Shown here: positions 1-11,400 of the stretch, piece by piece
Layout: each line of letters opens with the position of its first letter
Position numbering within the stretch: position 1 is the stretch's first letter
Source of the DNA: Branchiostoma floridae
Taxonomy: Eukaryota > Chordata > Leptocardii > Amphioxiformes > Branchiostomatidae
NCBI RefSeq assembly: GCF_000003815.2
Contig: NC_049979.1
Coordinates: forward strand, 813,384 to 877,383
Direction of reading: 5' to 3'
DNA: 64,000 bases
Translations under genes and position numbers: made by a program
The notes under the pieces: generated by a model
Seen by the model: only the letters and a program-made list of their open reading frames with translations
The model's database searches: none
Told to the model about the DNA's origin: nothing

Positions 1-1205
1 GGGGCATGGGTTCGAACCCAAAATGGACTTTTTTGAAACAGAGCCAAGATGTCCCAGAGGCTGTTAGTAAATGTATGTGGGTAAACATTTAACCTAACTT
101 CCCCACTCCGTTGATGGTCAGGGTGCACGGGTCCGACACAAAGTGGACTCTCTGAAACACACACATCACAGAGGCTGTTAGTACATGTATGTGGGAAAAC
201 ATTTAACCTAACTCCACCGCCCCGTTGATGGTCAGGGTGCACGGGTCTGACACAAAGTGGACTCTCTGAAACACACACAACACAGAGGCTGTTAGTACAT
301 GTATGTGGGTAAACATTTAACCTAACTCCACCGCCCCGTTGATGGTCAGGGTGCACGGGTCTGACACAAAGTGGACTCTCTGAAACACACACATCACAGA
401 GGCTGTTAGTACATGTATGTGGGTAAACATTTAACCTAACTCCACCACTCCGTTGATGGTCAGGGTGCATGTATGTGGGCAAACATTTAACCTAACTCCA
501 CCACCCCGTTGATGGTCAGGGTGCATGTATGTGGGCAAACATTTAACCTAACTCCACCACCCCGTTGATGGTCAGGGTGCACGGGTCCGACACAAAGTGG
601 ACTCTCTGAAACACACACATCACAGAGGCTGTTAGTACATGTATGTGGGAAAACATTTAACCTAACTCCACCACCCCGTTGATGGTCAGGGTGCACGGGT
701 CCGACACAAAGTGGACTCTCTGAAACAGAGACAGGACAGAGGCTGTTAGTACATGTATGTGGGTAAACATTTAACCTAACTCCACCACCCCGTTGATGGT
801 CAGGGTGCACGGGTCCGACACAAAGTGGACTCTCTGAAACAGAGACAGGACAGAGGCTGTTAGTACATGTATGTGGGTAAACATTTAACCTAACTCCACC
901 ACCCCGTTGATGGTCAGGGTGCACGGGTCAGACACAAAGTGGACTCTCTGAAACACAGACAGGACAGAGACTGTTAGTACATGTATGTGGGTAAACATTT
1001 AACCTAACTCCACCACCCCGTTGATGGTCAGGGTGCACGGGTCCGACACAAAGTGGACTCTCTGAAACACACACAACACAGAGGCTGTTAGTACATGTAT
1101 GTGGGTAGACATTTAACCTAACTCCACCACCCCGTTGATGGTCAGGGTGCATGGGTCCGACACAAAGTGGACTCTCTGAAACACACACATCACAGAGGCT
1201 GTTAG

Positions 1206-1250
<45 letters not shown>

Positions 1251-3322
1251 AAACATTTAACCTAACTCCACCACCCCGTTGATGGTCAGGGTGCACGGGT
1301 CCGACACAAAGTGGACTCTCTGAAACACACACATCACAGAGACTGTTAGTACATGTATGTGGGCGAACATTTAACCTAACTCCACCACCCCGTTGATGGT
1401 CAGGGTGCACGGGTCCGACACAAAGTGGACTCTCTGAAACACACACATCACAGAGGCTGTTAGTACATGTATGTGGGTAGACATTTAACCTAACTCCACC
1501 ACCCCGTTGATGGTCAGGGTGCACGGGTCAGACACAAAGTGGACTCTCTGAAACAGAGACAGGACAGAGACTGTTAGTACATGTATGTGGNNNNNNNNNN
1601 NNNNNNNNNNNNNNNNNNNNNNNNNNNNNNNNNNNNNNNNNNNNNNNNNNNNNNNNNNNNNNNNNNNNNNNNNNNNNNNNNNNNNNNNNNAAAGTGGACT
1701 CTCTGAAACACACACATCACAGAGGCTGTTAGTACATGTATGTGGGTAAACATTTAACCTAACTCCACCACCCCGTTGATGGTCAGGGTGCACGGGTCCG
1801 ACACAAAGTGGACTCTCTGAAACACACACAACACAGAGGCTGTTAGTACATGTATGTGGGTAAACATTTCACCTAACTCCACCACCCCGTTGATGGTCAG
1901 GGTGCACGGGTCCGACACAAAGTGGACTCTCTGAAACACACACAACACAGAGGCTGTTAGTACATGTATGTGGGTAAACATTTCACCTAACTCCACCACC
2001 CCGTTGATGGTCAGGGTGCACGGGTCCGACACAAAGTGGACTCTCTGAAACACACACATCACAGAGGCTGTTAGTACATGTATGTGGGAAAACATTTAAC
2101 CTAACTCCACCACCCCGTTGATGGTCAGGGTGCACGGGTCCGACACAAAGTGGACTCTCTGAAACAGAGACAGGACAGAGGCTGTTAGTACATGTATGTG
2201 GGTAAACATTTAACCTAACTCCACCACCCCGTTGATGGTCAGGGTGCATGGGTCCGACACAAAGTGGACTCTCTGAAACACACACATCATTACAGAGACT
2301 GTTAGTACATGTATGTGGGTAAACATTTAACCTAACTCCACCACCCCGTTGATGGTCAGGGTGCAAGGGTCAGACACAAAGTGGACTCTCTGAAACAGAG
2401 ACAGGACAGAGGCTGTTAGTACATGTATGTGGGTAAACATTTAACCTAACTCCACCACCCCGTTGATGGTCAGGGTGCATGGGTCCGACACAAAGTGGAC
2501 TCTCTGAAACACACACATCATTACGGAGACTGTTAGTACATGTATGTGGGTAAACATTTAACCTAACTCCACCATCCCGTTGATGGTCAGGGTGCACGGG
2601 TCCGACACAAAGTGGACTCTCTGAAACACACACATCACAGAGACTATTAGTACATGTATGTGGGTAAACATTTAACCTAACTCCACCACCCCGTTGATGG
2701 TCAGGGTGCACGGGTCCGACACAAAGTGGACTCTCTGAAACACACACATCACAGAGACTATTAGTACATGTATGTGGGTAAACATTTAACCTAACTCCAC
2801 CACCCCGTTGATGGTCAGGGTGCAAGGGTCAGACACAAAGTGGACTCTCTGAAACAGAGACAGGACAGAGGCTGTTAGTACATGTATGTGGGTAAACATT
2901 TAACCTAACTCCACCACCCCGTTGATGGTCAGGGTGCATGGGTCCGACACAAAGTGGACTCTCTGAAACACACACAACACAGAGACTGTTAGTACATGTA
3001 TGTGGGTAAACATTTAACCTAACTCCACCACCCCGTTGATGGTCAGGGTGCACGGGTCAGACACAAAGTGGACTCTCTGAAACAGAGACAGGACAGAGGC
3101 TGTTAGTATATATATATGTGGGTAAACATTTAACCTAACTCCACCACCCCGTTGATGGTCAGGGTGCACGGGTCTGACACAAAGTGGACTCTCTGAAACA
3201 CAGACAGGACAGAGACTGTTAGTACATGTATGTGGGTAGACATTTAACCTAACTCCACCATCCCGTTGATGGTCAGGGTGCAAGGGTCAGACACAAAGTG
3301 GACTCTCTGAAACAGAGGCACA
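1..3322 (-). repeat. 114-bp minisatellite made from the POLA2 exon 14 acceptor edge (about 29 copies)
   Basis: A tandem array with a 114-bp period (equivalent points at 1041, 1155, 1299 and 1413; the 144-bp step holds an (AT)n expansion near 1213-1241). Read on the minus strand, each unit has a pyrimidine-rich stretch, TTTCAG and then codons RVHFVSDPCTLTINGVV, which is where POLA2 should continue after exon 13 (it ends ...VNSP in phase 0). The unit then diverges from the expected protein into GAGTTAGGTTAAATG, so it holds an acceptor plus about 50 nt of exon fused to intron sequence. The full exon must lie left of position 1. A 100-N gap sits at 1591-1690. Long open frames across the array (for example minus-strand 928-1524) come from the 114-nt period being a multiple of three and are not genes. 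Confidence 0.9.
1591..1690. other. Assembly gap (100 N)
   Basis: Exactly 100 N inside the 114-bp array. The round size suggests a placeholder, so the copy number of the array is unknown. Confidence 0.99.
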
Positions 3323-4024
3323 TGTGGGCAAACATTTAACATTCTATCTGCTACCTAAGTCCATAAGGCATAACCAGTACAGACTGGGGTGCCAAATGGT
3401 TCTTCCCGCACCAGATGGCGCATAGGGCGGAACCCATAGCCGTTTCAGTGGCTCTGGGCTACACAACGTTTGTGCAATCACTACAGCAGGGGGCTAGTCC
3501 ACTGGTAGTGTTGTGTGTGAGTTGAGCTACCATACTCTTTCCCAAATGCTGAGTGCCAAGCAGAGAAAGCAGCATGTACCATTTTTAGAGTTTAAGATCA
3601 AACAGCAGAAAATACAATGCAATGGCCTTAAGTGTTTCCCTCGAACACAGTAAGTCATGTTTTTGATTGGCCAAGTCCTACTATAGAGTTTTAAAAATGG
3701 CACACGCAGCTTTCACTGCTTTGCACTCAGCATATGGTAAAGAGTATAGTTACCGTAGCTAAACAACCAACGCTGTTTTTGTTGAATGAAGGTTGGCTTT
3801 ATCTCATAAAATGTCATTCTTAAAATCCAAGGAATGGTGTTTCTGGAGGTCATAGAATGGGGGTCATGGAAAATCGTCAGGGGGAGATAACTGCCAGACC
3901 CCTCTACAATGATAACGCCTGCGCCACTTGCCACATAAGTAAAAGCCGCAATCAGATGCCATCTGCATTGTAAACAATCCTAGTGAGAACTTAGAGGTGA
4001 TTACTCTATGAGTGGAGTACTCAC
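3323..4024. repeat. POLA2 intron 13 holding a dispersed repeat copy (about 3360-3960)
   Basis: This intron has no coding exon that I can support. About 3390-3760 resembles, on the opposite strand, the sequences at 46540-46745 and 20895-21110: shared words include a TTTCCCAAATGCTGAGTG-type stretch, an AGCAGCATGTACCAT-type stretch and a 'ggctctgggct' block. Parts of 3535-3600 and 3695-3755 are inverted relative to each other. I read it as an old SINE-type or foldback repeat. Confidence 0.5.
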
Positions 4025-5399
4025 AGGAGAGTTGACCCCATCCACAGTGAAGGGAGGCTGAGGGTACACGTACTCATGATGCACGTCTCTCTGGGAGGGC
4101 ACAAACACCAGATGGGTCTCCAGCCTGCATGGGGAATAAAAGTACCGGACTTAACTTCTGAGGTCACACTTTGGGGAACAAAAGTATGGGAGTGAACTTC
4201 TCAAGTCAAAAGTACAGGAGTTAACTTCCTCAAATCAACATTTGGGGAATAAAAGTATGGGAGTTAACTTCCTCAAATCAACATTTGGGGAAAGAAGTAC
4301 AGGAGTTAACTTCCTCAAATTAAAATTTCTAGAATTGCTGGCAATTGTATAAAAGGTAGCATTGCACTATTACTTGTCAGGCTTGCCACACAAAAAAAAT
4401 CATAGACGAAGATAAAAACAAAGTAGAGAAACTCACTCCTCCGTGGCTTTAATCAAGTTGAGAACTATCTTCTTGAACATGTCATCGTATGGGACCTCCA
4501 CGGTGCACTTCTGCAGAAGAAAAAATTAGGACAATCATTGAGAAATTCTTAACTGACAACAACCAAAAGGACACTACAACTCCATAAATTACAGCCTACT
4601 AATGTAAAACACTGCAACAAAGATGTAGCCATTTGGAATAGCTAAAGGCTAGTAGGGCAGCCCTGCCTGTGTGTCCTGAACAGCAAACTAAGACACAAAG
4701 ATATGCTGTACTTGCCTCAATGCTTTCATGCTTGGAGTCGACAAACGGCCCCATCTGGAAAAGAAAACGTGTAATGTAACTTTTTATCAAAACTGCAACA
4801 TTTCACTACAATGTATCCATATGGAAAGGGTGACAAGACAAGAGGGAACCAATACTAACACATGTAAGATTTGTTTACAAATGAATCTACATATAAAATG
4901 TAAAGAAGATTGTAAGTGTAGCAAACATTTGTTACCCTCTGCCTTAAGAACTATCTAAAACTAAAAAATCCCGACCACAGCATCGTCGTATCGTCGTATC
5001 CATTTTTGATTATACTGCTGCTGGGATCCCTGTCACAGGGGTAGGCAGCAGTTCAGAACATATAAAAAATTGCATACCATATCAAAGTTACACTGCATTA
5101 CCTAAGAAAGTTGCTGGGGGGCCCATCATCAATTATAACCTTAGTTTTCCCAACCCCTACTTACTCACCTACCAAACGTCATCAGGATCCATCCAAGGCT
5201 TCTTAAGTTAAGCTATTCACACAAAGACACACACACACACACAGACACACACACACACACAGACACACACACACGCACACACACAGACACACACACACAT
5301 AGATGCACACACACATAGACGCACACAAACACACACACATCCATACACACACATAGCCACACACACACACACGCACGCACGCACACACAGACACACACA

Positions 5400-5438
<39 letters not shown>

Positions 5439-8400
5439 GACCAAGACTCACCAGCACACAAACATCAGGCTGGTCCCTCTTCAGGTACTTGAGCAGGTCC
5501 TCCAGGGGTTCGTATGACAGACACATCCACACACGCACGCACGCACACACTCACACACACACACACACAGACCAAGACTCACCAGCACACAGACGTCCGG
5601 CTGGTCCCTCTTCAGGTACTTAAGCAGGTCCTCCAGGGGTTCGTACGCCAGGCTGTCCGACGGGGTGAAGGGGCCAGCCGCCACCAGCACCTGGACTGGA
5701 ACTGGACAGAAAACAAGAAATACTTTAGCATGAGTAGTCCTGTCAGGGGTCTAGCCAGCGTCCGTTTTTCCGTCAATTGACGGAAATTTGCTGCGTCTGA
5801 CGGAAAAACTTTAAAACCAATCCGTCAACCTTGACGGACAAAAATCCTTGGTGGAAGCTACAGGCGGCTTGGGGACGCCGTCCACGGCCGTAAAAGCCAC
5901 ACACTGTTTGTCTTGCTATTGTTATGATTGTTGACAATGTGTGTCGGCGCCCTTTCGCATACGATAATCTCATTAAAACCCGTTTTTCAAGGTCTCAGTT
6001 CAGTCCTTCTAATCAATTTTCGCGGTTTTCGCGACGATTGTAATTGGAAAAAAATTTCGAGCTGGCTAAAGCCCTGAGTCCTGTGGTTAGTAGCTCTGGA
6101 ACCAGAAGCCGTGAGTTTGATTCCAGCTGTGTTGCTCACCCAACATACATTCTACAGGAAAGGGTCGCAGTCCTAAGGACGGGACGTTAAGCCGTGCTCC
6201 ATGGTTTAATGTGATAATAAAAAAGAGCTAGGGGAATTTCCCTGGTACAATGAACCCGTAGATACTGTACAGAAAGCTGACATCATAGCTGGTTAATGGT
6301 CAGTAATCTTAAAATAGCATGACCACAAGAAAATTAGATAAAGTACACTAAGGAGTATCAAGTGCATTGTTTTTTAGAAATTGACAGCCAAACAAAAATG
6401 TATCCAGCTACAAAAGCAGCTGAGTAATTGAATTTTGTCAATGACAATATGACCCAGAATCTCACCTGATAAGTTTTCACTGGTCTCGTCCACTTCAGCA
6501 AACGGCAAGTGGACACCCTGCAAAGGCAAAAGATGTCAGACTACTGTGTATTTTATAGAGACGTTAAGACACTATATTTCCGTTCACAAAGTAATGAAGG
6601 CTCTTACAAGCTTACGATCAGTTCTCTGATCCTTCTCAAGTTGAAATGGGGCATATCAAAATGACGTCACTAGAACCATCGACAAAAAGTCGGTGAAAGG
6701 TAGTAAGATCTTTAATTTGTATACAGAAACAGCATATAAAATCTCTACAATGATAACTACCCTCATTTGAATGTCAGACCATACATAGCTTTCAATTGAA
6801 TGTCTGGTGAGTAAGTATACATTTCACACTGTTGAAATGTTGGTGGCAAACAGAAGTACAAGTCTTGTGGTAAGGCTTGGCTTACCTGGTAGAACTTAGA
6901 CACCACCAGCTTGCTACCCGTGGTGTTTAGACCATCACAAGCTACAATCTGAAAGAAACAAGGCAAATGCACAAGGTAAAAATAGATTACGTTTGCCACA
7001 AAGCTACATGTACTAAAAATTTGGGCATTTTGTAGTGCAAAATCTCGAAAATCTCTGGGTCTGTTTTAAGTCGAAGGCAAGGGAAAAAATATGAAAGATT
7101 GTTTTCTTCTAAAAATTACACTAAGCTGAGACAACTTTTCATAGTGGAATGTACGAAAGACCACTCCTCTAATCACACCTCATCTTAAAAATGAAATATC
7201 AACTTTCAAAGACACCTTGAGACAGTGCACTTACCTGTCCTGGGAAGAGGGAATACTCCGAAACCTCGCTCAGGTCCAGGTGCACAGTTTTCCTAGCAGA
7301 GGTTTCCCTGGACCCCTCCAGCAGTACCGAGTGGGCGTTCAGCCTGCCTGTACTCATGTCACAGCACACACGGCCGCTCACTGTGATGGGCTCCTGTAAG
7401 GTTACATAAGAAACACCTGTACTCATGTCACACTCTCCCACTCACAGTGATGGGCTCCTGTAGGGTTAAAAATATATAGGATCACCATTCATATGTGCAT
7501 GCATCAATCTTGTGCCCTTGGGAAAGGTACTTTAAACAGCTTTCCCCACTTCACTCAGGTGAAAATGGGTACCTAGCTTCAGTTAGGGCCATGTCCCTCA
7601 GATAGGACGTTCAATGGCGGTCCAGTGTCTGGGGAGAGCGACAGCCACACCCCACGCACGTTAAAGAACCCACCACACCCCTCTAAAAGAGTAGGGGCAT
7701 GCCCTAGTATGTGATGATGCAAACCGTTCTGTCTGGAGTTGGTGATTTACTTCAAATCACTAAGTGATTTCGCTACTGCGAAAAAAAAACAATGTGCATT
7801 ATCATGCAGCTTTGTGCAGAGGACATGCCAAACTACATACGAATGTGGCAAAGGGAACAGAGAGATACACATGCCAACACTCATCACATCATGCAAAACA
7901 AAGAAATTAAGTCCCTGCAAACGTAAATGAACTTAGAGTACTTAAAGGCGCTACAGTTGTACAGACAGCTGCTAGGGAGCACTAAGCTTATACTACAGGC
8001 ACACTGTTGTCCTCTGTATTGCACCCAGTTGTGGTCTAACCACAGCGCCGCCGCGCTGGAGAGAGTCAGAGTTGCATTTCACGATGCCTTTAAGATCATT
8101 ATGTCAACCACGATCTAGCAGCAACAGCTAGCTTTTTGCACTGACGGACACCTTTGACGCCAGGAGGCGTAAGCTGACGCATTCATTTGCAACTCGCCTC
8201 CTGACATTATTAGAGTGCTATCATTCTCTGATGTTGCTTCCACGAGTAAGTTCTGGAATAACTATTGTCACATCGTACACAGACCACTTACACGAGATAC
8301 AGTGTGATTCCTGTATTTTGATTTTAAAAGTACTAGATTATTGTTTTTTTAAATGTACAGTCAAATCGTTCATCCTTATGGGCCATAGTGCCTGACAATA

Positions 8401-11400
8401 AACATAAACAGGTACTAACCTGGCAGGGCCAGGCCAGGTGCTGCAGGTTCTCCATGTTGTGGCTCTGCTGCAGCTGGCTGGACATGTCCTCAATCAGATC
8501 ATTCAGCACTATGGGGAGGAAAACACAACTTTTACAACTTCTAATCTTATCAAAATAACATCAATCCTGCTGTTTGGCTCATAAAATGTATGATCATAAA
8601 CAGACGGATATCAGTGATAAATAAGGTTTCTAATGATATTTCAGAAAACAATTCCTTGCCTCTGTCAGCAGGGCTAGCCCTTTGAAATAGACACAGGCTA
8701 GTTGGGCAGCCCTGGCTGTGTGTTCTGATCAGACAAAGCAATGAATAAAAAATAAACAATTCCTAGGTAAAAATTGAGTTTGAATCGTTTAAAGATGACA
8801 GAATTTTTTTCATAAGCTCAATGGCTGTGAAGTACATGAAAAATGTATGTGCCTTGATGTCATGGGGAAAACTGTGACCCAATTATCTATCAATCAATCA
8901 ATCAATCAGCAACCTTCTGTATCAATTTTGTTGTTGAAGCTAATTCAAAGGCACAAATAAACACACAAAACAAAAACAAACAAACTAACCATTGGACTTG
9001 TCGATGACCCTGTAGAACATGTGCTTGTACTTCTCTGTCAGGGCGTTGTCTCTGTCGTACTGCTGGATGGCCACGCCCTCCGCCCCTTGACCTTTCCACT
9101 TTGCCCTCTGTTCCCCGAAGGTCACCATAGTTTCCCCCGCCCCACTGCGACTGCGGTACTGCTGGGATGGGGTGGCACTGGAGGGGACATGCAGAATGTT
9201 ACTAAAGCATGGTTCATACATCTTATTTTTTAATTTCACATTTGAATTTGCTGTATATATTCCATTGATATACATTTTCCTTATTAGCCCTTATGTGCTG
9301 TAAAATTTCCAAGAAGTCTCATAATAACCTCAGCCCTTACTTGACAGGTGAGAATGACCCAGGTGAGAAAGCCCTTACTTGACAGGTGAGAATGACCCAG
9401 GTGAGAAAGCCCTTACTTGACAGGTGAGAATGACCCAGGTGAGTAAGCCCTTACTTGACAGGTGAGAATGACCCAGGTGAGAAAGCCCTTACTTGACAGG
9501 TGAGAATGACCCGGGTGAGAAGGGGACCACAGGACTTCTTGAGACCGATGTCAGCTTCTTGTTCACGACTGAGACGTTCTCCGGAGTGGTCAACATGCGC
9601 TTGTTCTTCCCCTACAGAGAACAGAAACGTCATTCATGTTGTAAGCGATTGTATCAGTCATTTTGGATGGAGATGTACAGCTGACAGCCCCATATATGAA
9701 GGTGCTCCAGGCAATATGTCCAGGAGAAGTTAAGGAACACCACTGATGGATTTTCTTGAAGCAAGCCTGAAGTGTCAAAATTGAAAATTAAGTTGCGCCA
9801 AGCAAAATCTGGTTGCGTTTGCAAGTGTGCAAGTGTGCATTTTGAGTCCTGAACCATATAACTGTTACACCAGTACCACCAGTCCTGTATGGAGCTAGAC
9901 GCCTCACCTTTGCTGCAGGTGTGGAGTATAGAGCTAGAGCCTCACCTTTGCTGCAGGTGTGGAGTACAGAGCTAGAGTCTCACCTTTGCTGCAGGTGTGG
10001 AGTACAGAGCTAGAGCCTCACCTTTGCTGCAGGTGTGGAGTAAAGAGCTAGAGCCTCACCTTTGCTGCAGGTGTGGAGTACAGAGCTAGAGTCTCACCTT
10101 TGCTGCAGGTGTGGAGTAAAGAGCTAGAGCCTCACCTTTGCTGCAGGTGTGGAGTACAGAGCTAGAGCCTCACCTTTGCTGCAGGTGTGGAGTACAGAGC
10201 TAGAGCCTCACCTTTGCTGCAGGTGTGGAGTATAGAGCTAGAGTCTCACCTTTGCTGCAGGTGTGGAGTAAAGAGCTAGAGCCTCACCTTTGCTGCAGGT
10301 GTGGAGTACAGAGCTAGAGCCTCACCTTTGCTGCAGGTGTGGAGTACAGAGCTAGAGCCTCACCTTTGCTGCAGGTGTGGAGTACAGAGCTAGAGCCTCA
10401 CCTTTGCTGCAGGTGTGGAGTACAGAGCTAGAGTCTCACCTTTGCTGCAGGTGTGGAGTACAGAGCTAGAGCCTCACCTTTGCTGCAGGTGTGGAGTACA
10501 GAGCTAGAGCCTCACCTTTGCTGCAGGTGTGGAGTACAGAGCTAGAGCCTCACCTTTGCTGCAGGTGTGGAGTACAGAGCTAGAGCCTCACCTTTGCTGC
10601 AGGTGTGGAGTACAGAGCTAGAGCCTCACCTTTGCTGCAGGTGTGGAGTACAGAGCTAGAGCCTCACCTTTGCTGCAGGTGTGGAGTACAGAGCTAGAGC
10701 CTCACCTTTGCTGCAGGTGTGGAGTACAGAGCTAGAGCCTCACCTTTGCTGCAGGTGTGGAGTACAGAGCTAGAGCCTCACCTTTGCTGCAGGTGTGGAG
10801 TACAGAGCTAGAGCCTCACCTTTGCTGCAGGTGTGGAGTACAGAGCCTCACCTTTGCTGCAGGTGTGGAGTACAGAGCTAGAGCCTCACCTTTGCTGCAG
10901 GTGTGGAGCTACAGCCTCACCTTTGCTGCAGGTGTGGAGTACAGAGCTAGAGCCTCACCTTTGCTGCAGGTGTGGAGTACACGTCCAACAAGTCGTCCTC
11001 TGCGTCAGGGTTGATGTTGCTGATGTCGTGCATCACGGCTGCCGGCTTTTCTCGCTTCACTTTGGGAGTCTTGGTCTTGTTCGCCCTCTGGAAGTACAAA
11101 AAACACAAAAATGAAAAGCTTGCTTGTTCTTGTTATGGACCTCAGCATATACCATCAAACCTACATACAAGTAACCACCTCTACAAAAGGACCACTGCCC
11201 AATGTGACATTTTTTGGTGCAACACTGTTAACTTGTTTCTAGATAATTTTTCTCACTGACAAAACAACATTTCACATAATGTATGTAGTTTTACCCCATA
11301 CTCTTTTGCAATTTCCCATCTGAATTTGTCAACTGGTTACAGGTATAACCACTCTTCTATGTCACCCACAAACTTTGCAGACACACAGCAATACTCATGA

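Noticed and set aside
487-3283. Long minus-strand open frames with a repeated VSESPLCVGPVHPDHQRGGG motif
   Set aside because: They are one frame of the 114-bp array. The biologically meaningful frame is RVHFVSDPC..., matching POLA2, and it is stopped in most units.
5203-5550. CVCVCV-type open frames
   Set aside because: Translation of a (CA)n microsatellite.
6100-6130. Possible tRNA genes at 6090, 23140 and 46980
   Set aside because: Box-like motifs are present but no cloverleaf can be closed and each is followed by a shared SINE body.
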